In this document: positions 27,859 through 37,153 of the stretch, piece after piece | How the letters are laid out: every line of letters begins with the position of its first letter | Numbering within the stretch: position 1 is the first letter of the stretch | Assembly (NCBI GenBank): GCA_017472635.1 | Contig: JAFUPU010000105.1 | Coordinates: 1 to 64,000, forward strand | Direction: 5' to 3' | Length of the DNA stretch: 64,000 bases | Source: Bacteroidaceae bacterium | GTDB taxonomy: Bacteria; Bacteroidota; Bacteroidia; Bacteroidales; Bacteroidaceae | Translations under genes and position numbers: made by a program | The notes under the pieces: model-generated | The model's database searches: none | Told to the model about the DNA's origin: nothing | What the model saw: the letters and a program-made list of their open reading frames with translations, nothing else

Positions 27859-27944
27859 CCCAGGACTCACGACAAAATCTCCAGGACTTATCGCGCCCGG
27901 TCCTAGGACTCACAGCACCTGAGTCCTGGAGATTTTTAGAAATA
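27859..27944 (+). repeat. GTCCTG-family palindromic repeat, copy B
   Basis: Contains AGGACTCA (27905-27912) / TGAGTCCT (27920-27927), AAAATCTCCAGGAC on the plus strand and GTCCTGGAGATTTTTAGAAATA at the right end, the same end motif as copies A and C. CCCGGTCCTAGGAC is shared with copy D in reverse complement. It lies between the alpha-2-macroglobulin stop and the BspA-like remnant. Confidence 0.65.
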
Positions 27945-28010
27945 GGTAGGATAAAAAAGAATCTATAGCAGAATTAAATGATAAACATAGACTTTTAACC
28001 GGACAAATAT

Positions 28011-28041
28011 TTTGCGAAGAGTCAGATTTTGAGTAACTTTG
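28011..28041 (+). promoter_or_regulatory. full-consensus Bacteroidetes promoter before the BspA-like remnant
   Basis: TTTG (28011-28014), 19 bp, TAACTTTG (28034-28041). Transcription should begin near 28048, but only the truncated remnant lies downstream. Confidence 0.65.
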
Positions 28042-28156
28042 CAATTGGAAATCCCTAAAGGGAAAATACAAATCAGCGGATTTGCTACATACGAGTTAAA
28101 TAAAAAGAGGAAACGTTGTGTTGTCTTTTGAATGAAAACCTAGGAAACTTTCATGA

Positions 28157-28612
28157 AATTCTGCCGTCCGCTTCCACTATCAGACACCACAAGAGATTGT
28201 AGTTTTCTGTGCTAATCAAGACCCTATAGCCAATGGTGGAAGAATGTTCACGTACAATGGAAATTCTGATGGAAGCGCCAAATTAGGAATCCTTTATGTC
28301 CGTCCTGAAAGCGTCGAAGCCTACAAGGCTGACACCACTTGGACAAACGCATTCGAACAGATTTTGCCTTATGAAGGATTCGGTCCGTCTGCAATAGAAG
28401 AGACGTTGGTTGGAAAAGCCATCGCCCCGCAACTGACCAACGATGGCATAAGCGGATTGACAGCCGGTGAGACTGTGACCGTATTCAACCTTACCGGTAT
28501 GCAACTATGCCGCCAGACTGTTCCCGCCAATGGTTGCATAGCATTCGACAATCAGGCAGGCAATATCTATATCGTACATTGCGGTAATCAGGTATATAAG
28601 ATAATCAGATAA
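28157..28612 (+). pseudogene. 3' remnant of a BspA-like leucine-rich repeat surface protein
   Basis: The frame opens after a TGA at 28154-28156 and runs 151 codons; the first ATG (28244) lies inside the homologous region, so the true N-terminus and signal peptide are missing. QTPQEIVVFCANQDP and LYVRPESVEAYKADTTW are the standard terminal LRR_5/BspA motifs. The tail (TVFNLTGMQL ... GNIYIVHCGNQVYKI) resembles short T9SS-type C-terminal sorting domains. A full promoter stands 116 bp upstream, so a 5' deletion probably joined promoter and 3' end. If translation starts at 28244, the product would be a 122-residue cytoplasmic fragment. Confidence 0.65.
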
Positions 28613-28642
28613 GCCTGAGATTATATTATTTAATAGAAAAAG

Positions 28643-28686
28643 AATCGAGTAGGAAGAAAATGAAGCGTCATTCTTCCTACTCGATT
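28643..28686. terminator. bidirectional terminator hairpin
   Basis: A 14-bp perfect stem AATCGAGTAGGAAG / CTTCCTACTCGATT between the BspA-like remnant and the convergent PL1 gene. A-rich and T-rich flanks suit termination in both directions. Confidence 0.8.
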
Positions 28687-28703
28687 TATTTTGTACCTTT
28701 CAA

Positions 28704-30299
28704 TCATTCACACCCTTCATTGAGGAACTCTTCGATAGCCGTATATCCATTTCCATCAGAATCGGAAGATGAGTCAGAGGCATCTTGGGGATTGAGTCCA
28801 CGAAGTGTTTCCCATGAGTCGGGCATTCCATCGGAATCACTGTCTTGATAAGGAGTTCCTACGTATAGAGGAAGGCCGCCAACCTGACGGGGGTCGGTGA
28901 TGATGCCTTGCTTGTAAGAGTCGGCAGGCAGACGGCGGGTAATGTAAGGTGACTTCTCGCTATAGCGGGAGGCATCGGGCGACCAACAGACCTCACCGGT
29001 ACGGACACTCTTGACAATACGGACATCGACGGCATCGCGCTTGGGCAAAGTAGCCCCCACATGGTCAAGCACGTATTGGTAAGCTTCAGGTGCCGACATC
29101 AGGGTTGCAGCCGGCATAGGCATCGGTGCGTCTACACGGACGAGAGCCGCATCCACCTCTGAAGGCAGCTGTACACCTCCAGCCCAGTTATCAGCTGTAA
29201 CCTTGGGATATCCCTCAGTGACATTACCTGCTGCATATACTTTCCCATATAAATGGCGCGAAGCCTCATCACGCCCTGACTCAGGCTTGATGATTCGATA
29301 AGCGATAGGTTTGTCCTTGGGAGTAACCGGACCCGGCTTGTAATAGTTGGCAATGATGTTGTAACGGCTGCGGTGGTCTCCGCCATCGATGGTCCGATTC
29401 CACCAGTTGAAGATGACATTGTTGACAAAGTTAAAGTCGCCATCCATCCCCACCGAGCAGTTACGCGAGATATTGCAGGCAAAAAGATTGCGTGCAAAGA
29501 GTGTATTATGACCACCGATAGTAGAACCAAAGGCATGATTGTAGGTATCCAGCGCCTCAGATGAGATGGAGTTTTGTATTGTCACATTGACTGAAGGCAG
29601 TTTCATGCCCCCCCACCCCGGCTTGCGGTCATAGATATGGCGATAGAGAGAGAGGTTTTCATCCAAGCCCCACGAGCAGGAGCAATGGTCTATAATGATG
29701 TTGCCGACAGCATTGCCTCCCAACGCATCGTCGCGCCATGCAACATCTGTTGCTCCACGACGGAAACGCATATAACGGATGATGACATCGTGGGTGTCGA
29801 TGTGTACCGAAGCCCCGGTGATACAGACTCCGTCCCCGGGTGCCGTCTGTCCGGCAATGGTCACATAAGGAGCCCGTATAGTCACAGGACGTGTCAGGTG
29901 AATGACACCCGCCACATTGAAAACAATGATGCGGGCACCTCCTGCTTCGCAAGCTTCACGAAAAGTTCCCGGACCCTCATCGGCTAATGAAGTGACCACA
30001 TAGACACGCCCTCCACGTCCACCGGGGGTATAAGCCCCTCCCCCTTCTGCTCCGGGAAAAGCGGGAATGGAAGCTTGTTGCAACTCTTCGGGTACAGAAG
30101 CCCACGGACAGTAGGGGCGTCCTTGACGATGCTGCTCTGCCACAACAGGGAATGCACGCTTCCACGCTTGCTCATCCAATTTATCCCATACAGCCTCTTC
30201 ACGGGCTGCCCGCTCTTTTACTGAATCGGGGATGGTAGGATACTGTGCTGAGAGAGAGAGAGTCATGCACAGCATCCCGACAAGAAAGGAACTTCTCAT
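28704..30299 (-). CDS. secreted pectate lyase (PL1-like) with C-terminal calcium-type repeats
   Basis: Encodes 531 residues with a signal peptide (~18 residues, SLSAQ). Residues ~80-400 form a right-handed parallel beta-helix: FPGAEGGGAYTPGGRGG at the start of the fold, then TFREAC, VAGVIHL and the HCSCSWGLDENLS turn typical of PL1-type Bacteroides lyases. Near the C-terminus DSDSDGMPDSWE and SDSDGNGYTAIEEF are Asp-rich calcium-binding (thrombospondin-3/dockerin-like) motifs. It should cleave homogalacturonan or related pectin by beta-elimination. The start is 9 bp after the GH78-BNR stop, so the two are one pectin operon. No SusC/SusD pair is in the window. Confidence 0.85.
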   Translation of the reverse strand: MRSSFLVGMLCMTLSLSAQYPTIPDSVKERAAREEAVWDKLDEQAWKRAFPVVAEQHRQGRPYCPWASVPEELQQASIPAFPGAEGGGAYTPGGRGGRVYVVTSLADEGPGTFREACEAGGARIIVFNVAGVIHLTRPVTIRAPYVTIAGQTAPGDGVCITGASVHIDTHDVIIRYMRFRRGATDVAWRDDALGGNAVGNIIIDHCSCSWGLDENLSLYRHIYDRKPGWGGMKLPSVNVTIQNSISSEALDTYNHAFGSTIGGHNTLFARNLFACNISRNCSVGMDGDFNFVNNVIFNWWNRTIDGGDHRSRYNIIANYYKPGPVTPKDKPIAYRIIKPESGRDEASRHLYGKVYAAGNVTEGYPKVTADNWAGGVQLPSEVDAALVRVDAPMPMPAATLMSAPEAYQYVLDHVGATLPKRDAVDVRIVKSVRTGEVCWSPDASRYSEKSPYITRRLPADSYKQGIITDPRQVGGLPLYVGTPYQDSDSDGMPDSWETLRGLNPQDASDSSSDSDGNGYTAIEEFLNEGCE

Positions 30300-30308
30300 A
30301 ACGCTTTA

Positions 30309-33300
30309 CTATTTAAAGACCTGCGGGTCAATCTTCATGTATTTGACACGTTCGCGACGCCAAGTATAGATGGCATGAATCATCCCATCGCTGCTTTGTA
30401 TAATAGAAGGATAAGAGTACTGACCGATGGGGGCGTCCTCAATACAAAGGATATGTTGCCAGTTCTGTCCATCGGGAGACTGGGCTATATCCAACGGAGT
30501 ACGCCACCCCTTCTCTGTACTGGGGATAGTAAAGAAGTTGTTATATATCAACCAATGACGTCCGTCAGCCAAGGTAACGGCATCGACTCCCGAATTATTC
30601 TGGGGCAAGTTTTTCATCAAAGTGACCTGACTCCAAGTTTCCCCATTGTCTTCACTGTACGTCGTTGCCATGAATCCATTGCGTGTACGTGCCAATGCCT
30701 GCAATCTGCCATCTGCCAGTTTCAAGATAGCCGGTTGGATAGTCACCAAAGGTTCCAACTTGGTTGAATCACCGGATAATCCATCCGGACGGATGTATTG
30801 CGAGCGCAATGCCATGTCTGCAGGAATAGGACCAACCATGCGCCAAGTCTTTCCGCCATCATCAGAGAGTTCAAAATGCAGTTTCCAACCTCCGACCTCG
30901 GTACTTGACGGTGAGATTATCCGTCCACCTTCTACCATGACAGGCTTATTTTTGATAGGTCCTAAGAATCCTTCGGGCAATGCTTCAGGTTTGCTCCAGG
31001 TACGTCCTCCATTCTTCGAACGGATAACCCATCCTGTCCAGTCAGCTACAGACGAACCTATCTTATAGAACAGCAGCAACTCGCCTCCCGGCACTTGATA
31101 AAGCACCGGGTTCCAACAAGCCTTACGTTCGAGTCCGTCTGCTATATCTTGTTGACTGAACGCTTTCCGGTTTACTTCATTAAAGACTCCGTCCGCCACC
31201 AGTTGGGGTGCGCTCCAACTGGTCTCTCCCTTTTTCTTGTAGCAAACATAGATACACACATCCGGATGACGCTCTTTAGTTCCGCCGAAGAAGGCTGCAA
31301 CCAAATCTCCCTTGGAGTTTTCTTCTATTGTAGCACTGTGGCATTGAGGGAATGAGGCGTATTCATAAAGATAAGACTCTTCCACCACTCCTGGCAACTT
31401 GTTTTTCAAAGGTACAGAGAATTGGTATTTACCTGAACCCAATTCCTTCACGGTTCCATCGGGGAAATGAACCTCAGCACGAGTATTACACGGAATCTCT
31501 ACTTCCCAATCGAGTTTCATGAGAGTTTTTTTCCAACGACTGCCGACTTTTCCATAAGGGGTTTCGTAAGAACAATCTACATGGTCGAGATCAGGCACTG
31601 AGAAGTCCGGACGTAAAACAATACGTTTATATCCGGTTTCACCCGGTTTGTCACTGCTACTGATACCCCCGGCATGGGCATAGCACCATGTTATCAAATC
31701 ACCCAACAACATTACATGGTTACCACTGTTCATTGCAGGATCTGCTTTGTCTCCGTTCCACAATTCCCAAATGGTTGTGGCGCCCTGGCTCACCATATAT
31801 CCCCATGAAGGATATTCATCTTGCGTAGCTAACGAATATGCCACATCACCTCTTCCACGGCGGGTCAGTTCAGTCATCAACCAACTGATTCCGATCACTC
31901 CACTTTTGATGAAAGCTTTACGAGGCATGGTAAATCCTTTCTCGGGCAATGTCATACGAGCTACCATATTGCGGGTAACATCCATCTGATATTCTTCGGG
32001 TACAATGTCAAAAGCCAAAGGCAACAGATTGGCTGTAGCGGTATTGTTATCATAGAAGATACTATCGGGATAAAGATAATGCTCAGGACGTGGGGAAGTT
32101 CCTTTCTTCACCTTCAAGAAACGTTTGTTGAAAGCCTCTTTCATATCAGTTTCCCATGCTTTCCACTGTTTGCAATCAGCATCATACCCCAACAAGCCGG
32201 CAAAACGCTGCATCATTTGCAACATCTTTATATAATAGGCAGAAGATATCAACGCCCCGCTCGTCTTACGCGCAGGGTCCTGACTATGAATCATGTGCAA
32301 TTTCTCGGGAGGAAGACACCAATCGGCATATTTGTCTTTTGTCACCAGACCATCCCGGTCGGTATAGGTATCTTTCATGTGTAGCATCCAACGTTTCATC
32401 GCCGGATAGTTTACTTCAATAGGACGCATATTTCCATATTGTGTGTAGAGCATGTCACTGATGAGGACAAACGCTGCAGGCCATGTCATATCATCGGTAT
32501 AATAATACCAAAATGCAGGAGCTACATCAGGTATACAACCATCTTCACGTTGTGCCTCGCGAATATCATCCATCCATTTGGAATAGAGCCGCTCATTACC
32601 AAAGATATAGCTTTCGCCCAATGCCCCTCGGGTACGATCGCCCAACCAAGGCATACGTTCATTACGCTGAGGACAATCGACTGGCATACCCTTATAATTG
32701 CCTCTTATTCCCCAATAAGCTGCCTTATAGACCCCGTTCAACACATCGCTGCTACAAGTAAAAGCTCCATTTGTCGGCATATCGTCGCAAACGAACTCGC
32801 CCACAAAATCTGCAAGCGAAGCATTATCGAGTCCTTCCACCTCGACATAACGGAATCCATGTGTAACAAAACAAGGTGCCCATGTACGTCCTTCCGATTC
32901 TTCTTTTCCGTTGCAGATATACACATCTGTCTGACGGGCATCACGCAAATTGGCGGTATACAATGTGCCATCATCATTCAACCTCTCAGCAAAACGCAAG
33001 CGAATGGTATCTCCACTATTTCCACGTACTTTCATGCGCACCCAACCGGTCATGTTCAATCCCATATCCAACACATATTTTTCACCCAACGGCTTTAAAG
33101 ATATGGGGGTGATTATATCCATCACACGCATCGGAGGAGTCATCATTGCCCGCGGAGTACCAGTCGGTATTCCTACACGCTGTACCTTGTTCCATGCCGA
33201 ATCATCATACCCGGGCTTCGTCCAATCTCCTAATTCTTTCCGTGCGTCATACTCTTCACCATCATATTCATTATTTGAACGGATAGGTCCGTCTCCTGTC

Positions 33301-34184
33301 AGTTTCCATGTCTCATCACTGACAATCACATCCTTGCCGCCTCCTTCATATTCAACAATCAGGTTCATTCGCAATTTGGGATATCCAAAATTGGCAATTT
33401 TATAGGTCTTATAGTTTTGACACATGGTATAGAAACGACCATTCCCCAACACTACTCCTACAGCATTCGCATCTTGCTGTAACTCAGCTGTCACATCATA
33501 AGTATTATAGAGTACAGTGCGCCTATAATCTGTAGGAGCCGGTACCAGGACTTGGTCTCCGCCTATTTTTTGTCCATTGATGTAAGCTTCGTATAGTCCC
33601 AATCCGATAATATGCAATGTAGCTCTCTTCACCGGTCTCTCTACATTGAACTCTTTTCGTAGATAACGGGCACTCAATCGACTGGACATTGTTTCTACAT
33701 CCCCTTCCATCGGGGCATCCCAACCAATCCAACGTCCACGCCAGGCCGTTTCTCCCAACAATCCCATTGTCCACGTTGCCGTTTCACTCCAAGCAGATTT
33801 GCCCACTGTAGTTTCAACACGTACCTTCCAATAGCAACGGTCATTGCTCTTCAGCGCCTTACCCGCATATGCTATCCACATTGAAGCTTCGCCACTCACG
33901 ACTCCTGAATCCCACAAATCGCCCTTATCTTCAGCCAACTTATCGGGTGACGATGCTACCAAAATGTGATAAGAAGTCTGCATTACATCCTGCTTGTCTG
34001 ATGTTATTTTCCAACTCAAGCGCGGTATCTTTACATCAATGCCCATAGGATTGGACAACTGTTCAATCCGCAAGTCTGATACAGACACCACGGGTCTTGT
34101 TTTCTTGGTTTTTGCTACTAAAATACCTGGTAAAAATAGGATAAATAGGAATATACCCAATACACTAAACAGATTTTTTCTCAT
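30309..34184 (-). CDS. GH78 alpha-L-rhamnosidase fused to a BNR (sialidase-like) beta-propeller
   Basis: From the start at 34184 the protein is 1291 residues with signal peptide MRKNLFSVLGIFLFILF...; a start at 34217 would precede the signal sequence and sit next to the promoter. Residues ~35-900 are a complete GH78 enzyme: N-terminal beta domains, a catalytic (alpha/alpha)6 barrel with CPQRNERMPWLGD near 500, and a C-terminal beta domain with GSRWKK. Residues ~930-1291 are a second domain with FPQCHSATI, CWNPVLYQ and three Asp-boxes (SKNGGRTWS, SDDGGKTWR, SEDNGETWS), as in BNR/sialidase-type propellers. GH78 removes alpha-L-rhamnose from pectins; the specificity of the second module is unknown. 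It is operonic with PL1. Confidence 0.9.
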   Translation of the reverse strand: MRKNLFSVLGIFLFILFLPGILVAKTKKTRPVVSVSDLRIEQLSNPMGIDVKIPRLSWKITSDKQDVMQTSYHILVASSPDKLAEDKGDLWDSGVVSGEASMWIAYAGKALKSNDRCYWKVRVETTVGKSAWSETATWTMGLLGETAWRGRWIGWDAPMEGDVETMSSRLSARYLRKEFNVERPVKRATLHIIGLGLYEAYINGQKIGGDQVLVPAPTDYRRTVLYNTYDVTAELQQDANAVGVVLGNGRFYTMCQNYKTYKIANFGYPKLRMNLIVEYEGGGKDVIVSDETWKLTGDGPIRSNNEYDGEEYDARKELGDWTKPGYDDSAWNKVQRVGIPTGTPRAMMTPPMRVMDIITPISLKPLGEKYVLDMGLNMTGWVRMKVRGNSGDTIRLRFAERLNDDGTLYTANLRDARQTDVYICNGKEESEGRTWAPCFVTHGFRYVEVEGLDNASLADFVGEFVCDDMPTNGAFTCSSDVLNGVYKAAYWGIRGNYKGMPVDCPQRNERMPWLGDRTRGALGESYIFGNERLYSKWMDDIREAQREDGCIPDVAPAFWYYYTDDMTWPAAFVLISDMLYTQYGNMRPIEVNYPAMKRWMLHMKDTYTDRDGLVTKDKYADWCLPPEKLHMIHSQDPARKTSGALISSAYYIKMLQMMQRFAGLLGYDADCKQWKAWETDMKEAFNKRFLKVKKGTSPRPEHYLYPDSIFYDNNTATANLLPLAFDIVPEEYQMDVTRNMVARMTLPEKGFTMPRKAFIKSGVIGISWLMTELTRRGRGDVAYSLATQDEYPSWGYMVSQGATTIWELWNGDKADPAMNSGNHVMLLGDLITWCYAHAGGISSSDKPGETGYKRIVLRPDFSVPDLDHVDCSYETPYGKVGSRWKKTLMKLDWEVEIPCNTRAEVHFPDGTVKELGSGKYQFSVPLKNKLPGVVEESYLYEYASFPQCHSATIEENSKGDLVAAFFGGTKERHPDVCIYVCYKKKGETSWSAPQLVADGVFNEVNRKAFSQQDIADGLERKACWNPVLYQVPGGELLLFYKIGSSVADWTGWVIRSKNGGRTWSKPEALPEGFLGPIKNKPVMVEGGRIISPSSTEVGGWKLHFELSDDGGKTWRMVGPIPADMALRSQYIRPDGLSGDSTKLEPLVTIQPAILKLADGRLQALARTRNGFMATTYSEDNGETWSQVTLMKNLPQNNSGVDAVTLADGRHWLIYNNFFTIPSTEKGWRTPLDIAQSPDGQNWQHILCIEDAPIGQYSYPSIIQSSDGMIHAIYTWRRERVKYMKIDPQVFK

Positions 34185-34206
34185 AATCGACTCTATATTT
34201 AATGCA

Positions 34207-34214
34207 CAAAAATA
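34207..34214 (-). promoter_or_regulatory. -7 promoter element of the GH78-PL1 operon
   Basis: TATTTTTG on the minus strand, 23 bp upstream of the start at 34184, which supports that start over 34217. Confidence 0.6.
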
Positions 34215-34297
34215 CAAAAAAAATCAAATAGAGGAGAGAAAAGTATGAAACATACACTGTTTTTCACCCAACTTACATACTTCTTACCTAAAAACAA

Positions 34298-34352
34298 GTG
34301 CGGATTTCACATACAATCAGTCTTGTCAACCAATTGTTTGTAAAATCCGCAC
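34298..34352 (-). terminator. dnaA terminator
   Basis: GTGCGGATTT / AAATCCGCAC arms with a 35-nt loop, followed on the minus strand by TTGTTTTTA, 22 bp after the dnaA stop. Confidence 0.7.
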
Positions 34353-34373
34353 CTATTTAAAACGTTGTCTATC

Positions 34374-35756
34374 TTAATGTCTCAAGGATGCCTCCAACTC
34401 TTCAACTTCACCCTTGAACTTTTTATCCACATCTAATTGTGAAGCAACAACCGTACAAGCATGAAGAACTGTTGCATGGTCACGCTTACCTATCAATTTC
34501 CCAATTTTGGAAGAAGATGCTTCCGTATACTTCTTTGCCAAATACATGGCCACTTGTCGCACCTGTACCACTTCACGTTTACGAGTTTTGCTGGCTATCG
34601 CAGCCGAGTCAACACCATAATGAGTGCACACTTTCTCCAAGATATCTTCAACTGAAAGGGGCTTATTCTCTACAATGCGTGCTGCTTGACGCACTACAAG
34701 CTGAGCCAAATCCATATCCACATCTCTGTTAAAGACAACCGAACGTGCCATTAAAGAATTTACCACTCCCTCCAAATCACGCACACTCTCATCCACATTC
34801 TCTGCTATATAATCTATCACCCTATCGGGGAAAGACAAGCCATCGTGATAAACCTTCTTGCGAAGAATACTCTTACGAAGATCCACATTCGGTTTCTCCA
34901 TTTCAGCTACCAACCCCCATTTGAAACGGGTAAGCATTCGGTCTTCCATTCCTTGCAACATCATAGGAGAGCGATCGGACGTCATAATCAATTGTTTTCC
35001 CAACTGATGAAGATGATTGAAGATATGGAAGAATGTATTCTGAGTTTTTGTCAAGGTCGCAAACTCTTGAATATCATCAATAATCAACACATCTATGGTT
35101 TGATAGAAATGGATAAAATCATTCACCTTATTTTCGCGCACAGCATTAGTATATTGCACTTGAAAGAGATGAGCTGACACGTAAAGCACACGCTTATTGG
35201 GATAGAGTTCTTTGACACGGGCACCTATGGCATTTGCCAAATGCGTTTTACCCACTCCTGACGGACCATATATAAAGAATGGATTAAACGCCTCTTGACC
35301 GGGGTTCTGTGCAACAGCCTCACCAGCCGAACGAGTCAGTTTATTACTAACACCTTCAATAAAGTTGTCGAAACGATAACGGGGAATCAAACGTGAATCC
35401 AACTCCTCCATTTTAGGAGTCTTATTTCCATCTTTTATATTTTTTCCCTTTTCCTCTTCTTTACCGACACTCCCCTCATCATTGGTAATCTTGTTTTCTT
35501 TATCTACGAGAATGCGATATACGAGTTTTGTCCCTTCGCCATACTCACGATAAATCACCTTACTGAGCAGGTCGATATAATGTTCCTCTAAGATTTCATA
35601 GATAAAGCGACTGGGCACCCCCAATGTCAAGGTTGCCCCATCGAACCCTACAGGCACGATGGATTTAAAGATGGTGTTATAAGTAGCCTCTGCGATATTG
35701 TCCTTTATAATAAGGAGACAATTTTCCCAAAGTTCTACGTGGTTATTGTCCGTCAT
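34374..35756 (-). CDS. dnaA: chromosomal replication initiator protein DnaA
   Basis: Encodes 460 residues. The N-terminal domain I ([14 protein letters not shown]) is followed by a Lys/Glu-rich linker (~95-115), the AAA+ domain with Walker [12 protein letters not shown] near 165 and Walker B IDDIQ near 225, and the DNA-binding domain with [14 protein letters not shown] and the signature [11 protein letters not shown]. It binds DnaA boxes and melts oriC. A perfect TTATCCACA occurs inside its own 3' end (34423-34431) but no box cluster is seen nearby. Upstream the nearest -7-like sequence is CAACTTTG, a poor match. Confidence 0.97.
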   Translation of the reverse strand: MTDNNHVELWENCLLIIKDNIAEATYNTIFKSIVPVGFDGATLTLGVPSRFIYEILEEHYIDLLSKVIYREYGEGTKLVYRILVDKENKITNDEGSVGKEEEKGKNIKDGNKTPKMEELDSRLIPRYRFDNFIEGVSNKLTRSAGEAVAQNPGQEAFNPFFIYGPSGVGKTHLANAIGARVKELYPNKRVLYVSAHLFQVQYTNAVRENKVNDFIHFYQTIDVLIIDDIQEFATLTKTQNTFFHIFNHLHQLGKQLIMTSDRSPMMLQGMEDRMLTRFKWGLVAEMEKPNVDLRKSILRKKVYHDGLSFPDRVIDYIAENVDESVRDLEGVVNSLMARSVVFNRDVDMDLAQLVVRQAARIVENKPLSVEDILEKVCTHYGVDSAAIASKTRKREVVQVRQVAMYLAKKYTEASSSKIGKLIGKRDHATVLHACTVVASQLDVDKKFKGEVEELEASLRH

Positions 35757-36126
35757 AATTTAACTTTAAACTCGTTTTTCAATAAAACATGTGGTACTTC
35801 TACGGGTGCAAAGTTGCGAATGTTTTTTCATATAAACAAATCGTTTTTTTCTTGCATATTTAAAATAAACAATAAGTATTTTAGGTTCAAGCAGTTAGCG
35901 ACCATCTATTTTTTACTCTTTATTTAGAACCATAGCACAAAAACAATCCACTGATTCTCAAGCACATTTAAAACAAAAAAGTTTTTTTGCTAAAAATATT
36001 AGCCTATCTTTTCTTTTTCTTTTTCCCTCATTAAAAGAAGAGTTTGGATGCATTCTCACCTCTTTTTTTTCGAATTTTGTTATTTAGACAAATTCTATAG
36101 AATCATTTTGCACTTCATAAAAAAAA
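35757..36126. other. AT-rich non-coding region upstream of dnaA
   Basis: About 370 bp with long A and T runs and no open frame of coding character, between the dnaA start and the mlaD terminator. I searched it for DnaA boxes (TTATCCACA and near variants) and found no cluster, so it is not supported as oriC. It may hold the dnaA promoter. Confidence 0.5.
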
Positions 36127-36167
36127 GGATGAAAAGCTCTTTGATATATCAATATAGGCTTTCATCC
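36127..36167 (-). terminator. mlaD terminator
   Basis: GGATGAAA/TTTCATCC stem with an inner TTGATATATCAA palindrome, followed on the minus strand by eight T residues, 80 bp after the mlaD stop. Confidence 0.8.
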
Positions 36168-36247
36168 TTATCTCTTAGAAACTTACCGTTTCTTATGCTT
36201 GCAACTAAGTCTATTCTAACCTCTGTAGCTTCTCACCACGCTCTTAT

Positions 36248-37126
36248 TTACCAAATAGAGAAATGAACATATCGTTTAGGGTTTTCCTTCAAATCGCGCA
36301 GCAATTCTGCAGCATTGGCTGCTGTAGAGTCCAAATGATTATACATAGATGGGTCATTTAACAACAATCCCAAAGAGTTATCCTTCCGGTTCAATTTATC
36401 AGTAAAGGACTTCACATTGTCTAAAGTCACATTTACCCGTTCTACCGTTGCTTGATAATCAATCCCTTTCAGATTCTCACTGATGACGGCAAAATTAGCA
36501 GAAAGCGTATTCAGATTTCCTGTAATAGAAGGCAAATCATTCTTCAACAATCCATTCAGTTGGGTGGTGGTCACTTGCAGATTTGCGGTAATTTGTTCGG
36601 CATTACGGATCGTTCCGCTCAAAGCAGGATCGGCAAGTAGCGAATTCAACGAACTTAATATAGAATCTAATTTCGGTAACATAGCCTCCACTTTAGGAAC
36701 CAATCCTGCAGCTGTCCCCATAATACCGGCATTTACTTTTCCTTTCAATGTATCTCCTGGCTGACAATATGCCTGCACAATACGTGGTAGTAGCAGATTC
36801 ATCTTTACTGTCCCCAACATCTCGCTTTCCAGTTCAGCTGTTGTTCCTTCAGGAAGTTGCATATTACGGTCCAATTCCACTTCAACCACAATATGCCCTG
36901 GGTTTTCATAGTCATAAACGATATTACGTACAATACCGATACCAAATCCGTCAGCATATACAGGACTTGAATTTACCAGCCCCCCGATATTTTCAAATTC
37001 AAAATAATAACTTGTATTGGACTTGAACATATTAATGCCTTTCAAGAAATTTATTCCATAAACCAATACAGCAATTGCAACAATACCCGTCAAACCAATC
37101 TTAACTTCTCGCGTAAGAAATTTCAT
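36248..37126 (-). CDS. mlaD: MCE/MlaD-family lipid-transport protein
   Basis: Encodes 292 residues. One N-terminal transmembrane anchor (KIGLTGIVAIAVLVYGINFL) is followed by an MCE domain (~38-115) with YADGFGIGIVRNI and PEGTTAELESEMLGTVKM, then a long helical region with LNSLLADPALS and LNRKDNSLGLLL. MlaD proteins form hexameric periplasmic rings that carry phospholipids between membranes. The protein ends HFSIW; relatives usually end in a form like FSxFGK, and reading one frame over gives LFGK then TAA, so a 1-nt change may have altered the last residues. It follows the amidase gene by 27 bp in one operon. Confidence 0.9.
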   Translation of the reverse strand: MKFLTREVKIGLTGIVAIAVLVYGINFLKGINMFKSNTSYYFEFENIGGLVNSSPVYADGFGIGIVRNIVYDYENPGHIVVEVELDRNMQLPEGTTAELESEMLGTVKMNLLLPRIVQAYCQPGDTLKGKVNAGIMGTAAGLVPKVEAMLPKLDSILSSLNSLLADPALSGTIRNAEQITANLQVTTTQLNGLLKNDLPSITGNLNTLSANFAVISENLKGIDYQATVERVNVTLDNVKSFTDKLNRKDNSLGLLLNDPSMYNHLDSTAANAAELLRDLKENPKRYVHFSIW

Positions 37127-37153
37127 TTTCCTTATTCTTTATTATTACGTTTT

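Noticed and set aside
28244..28612. Treating the BspA-like fragment as an intact 122-residue gene
   Set aside because: The frame extends upstream with homology but no start or signal peptide, so a remnant is more likely.
35757..36126. oriC next to dnaA
   Set aside because: AT-rich but without a cluster of DnaA boxes.
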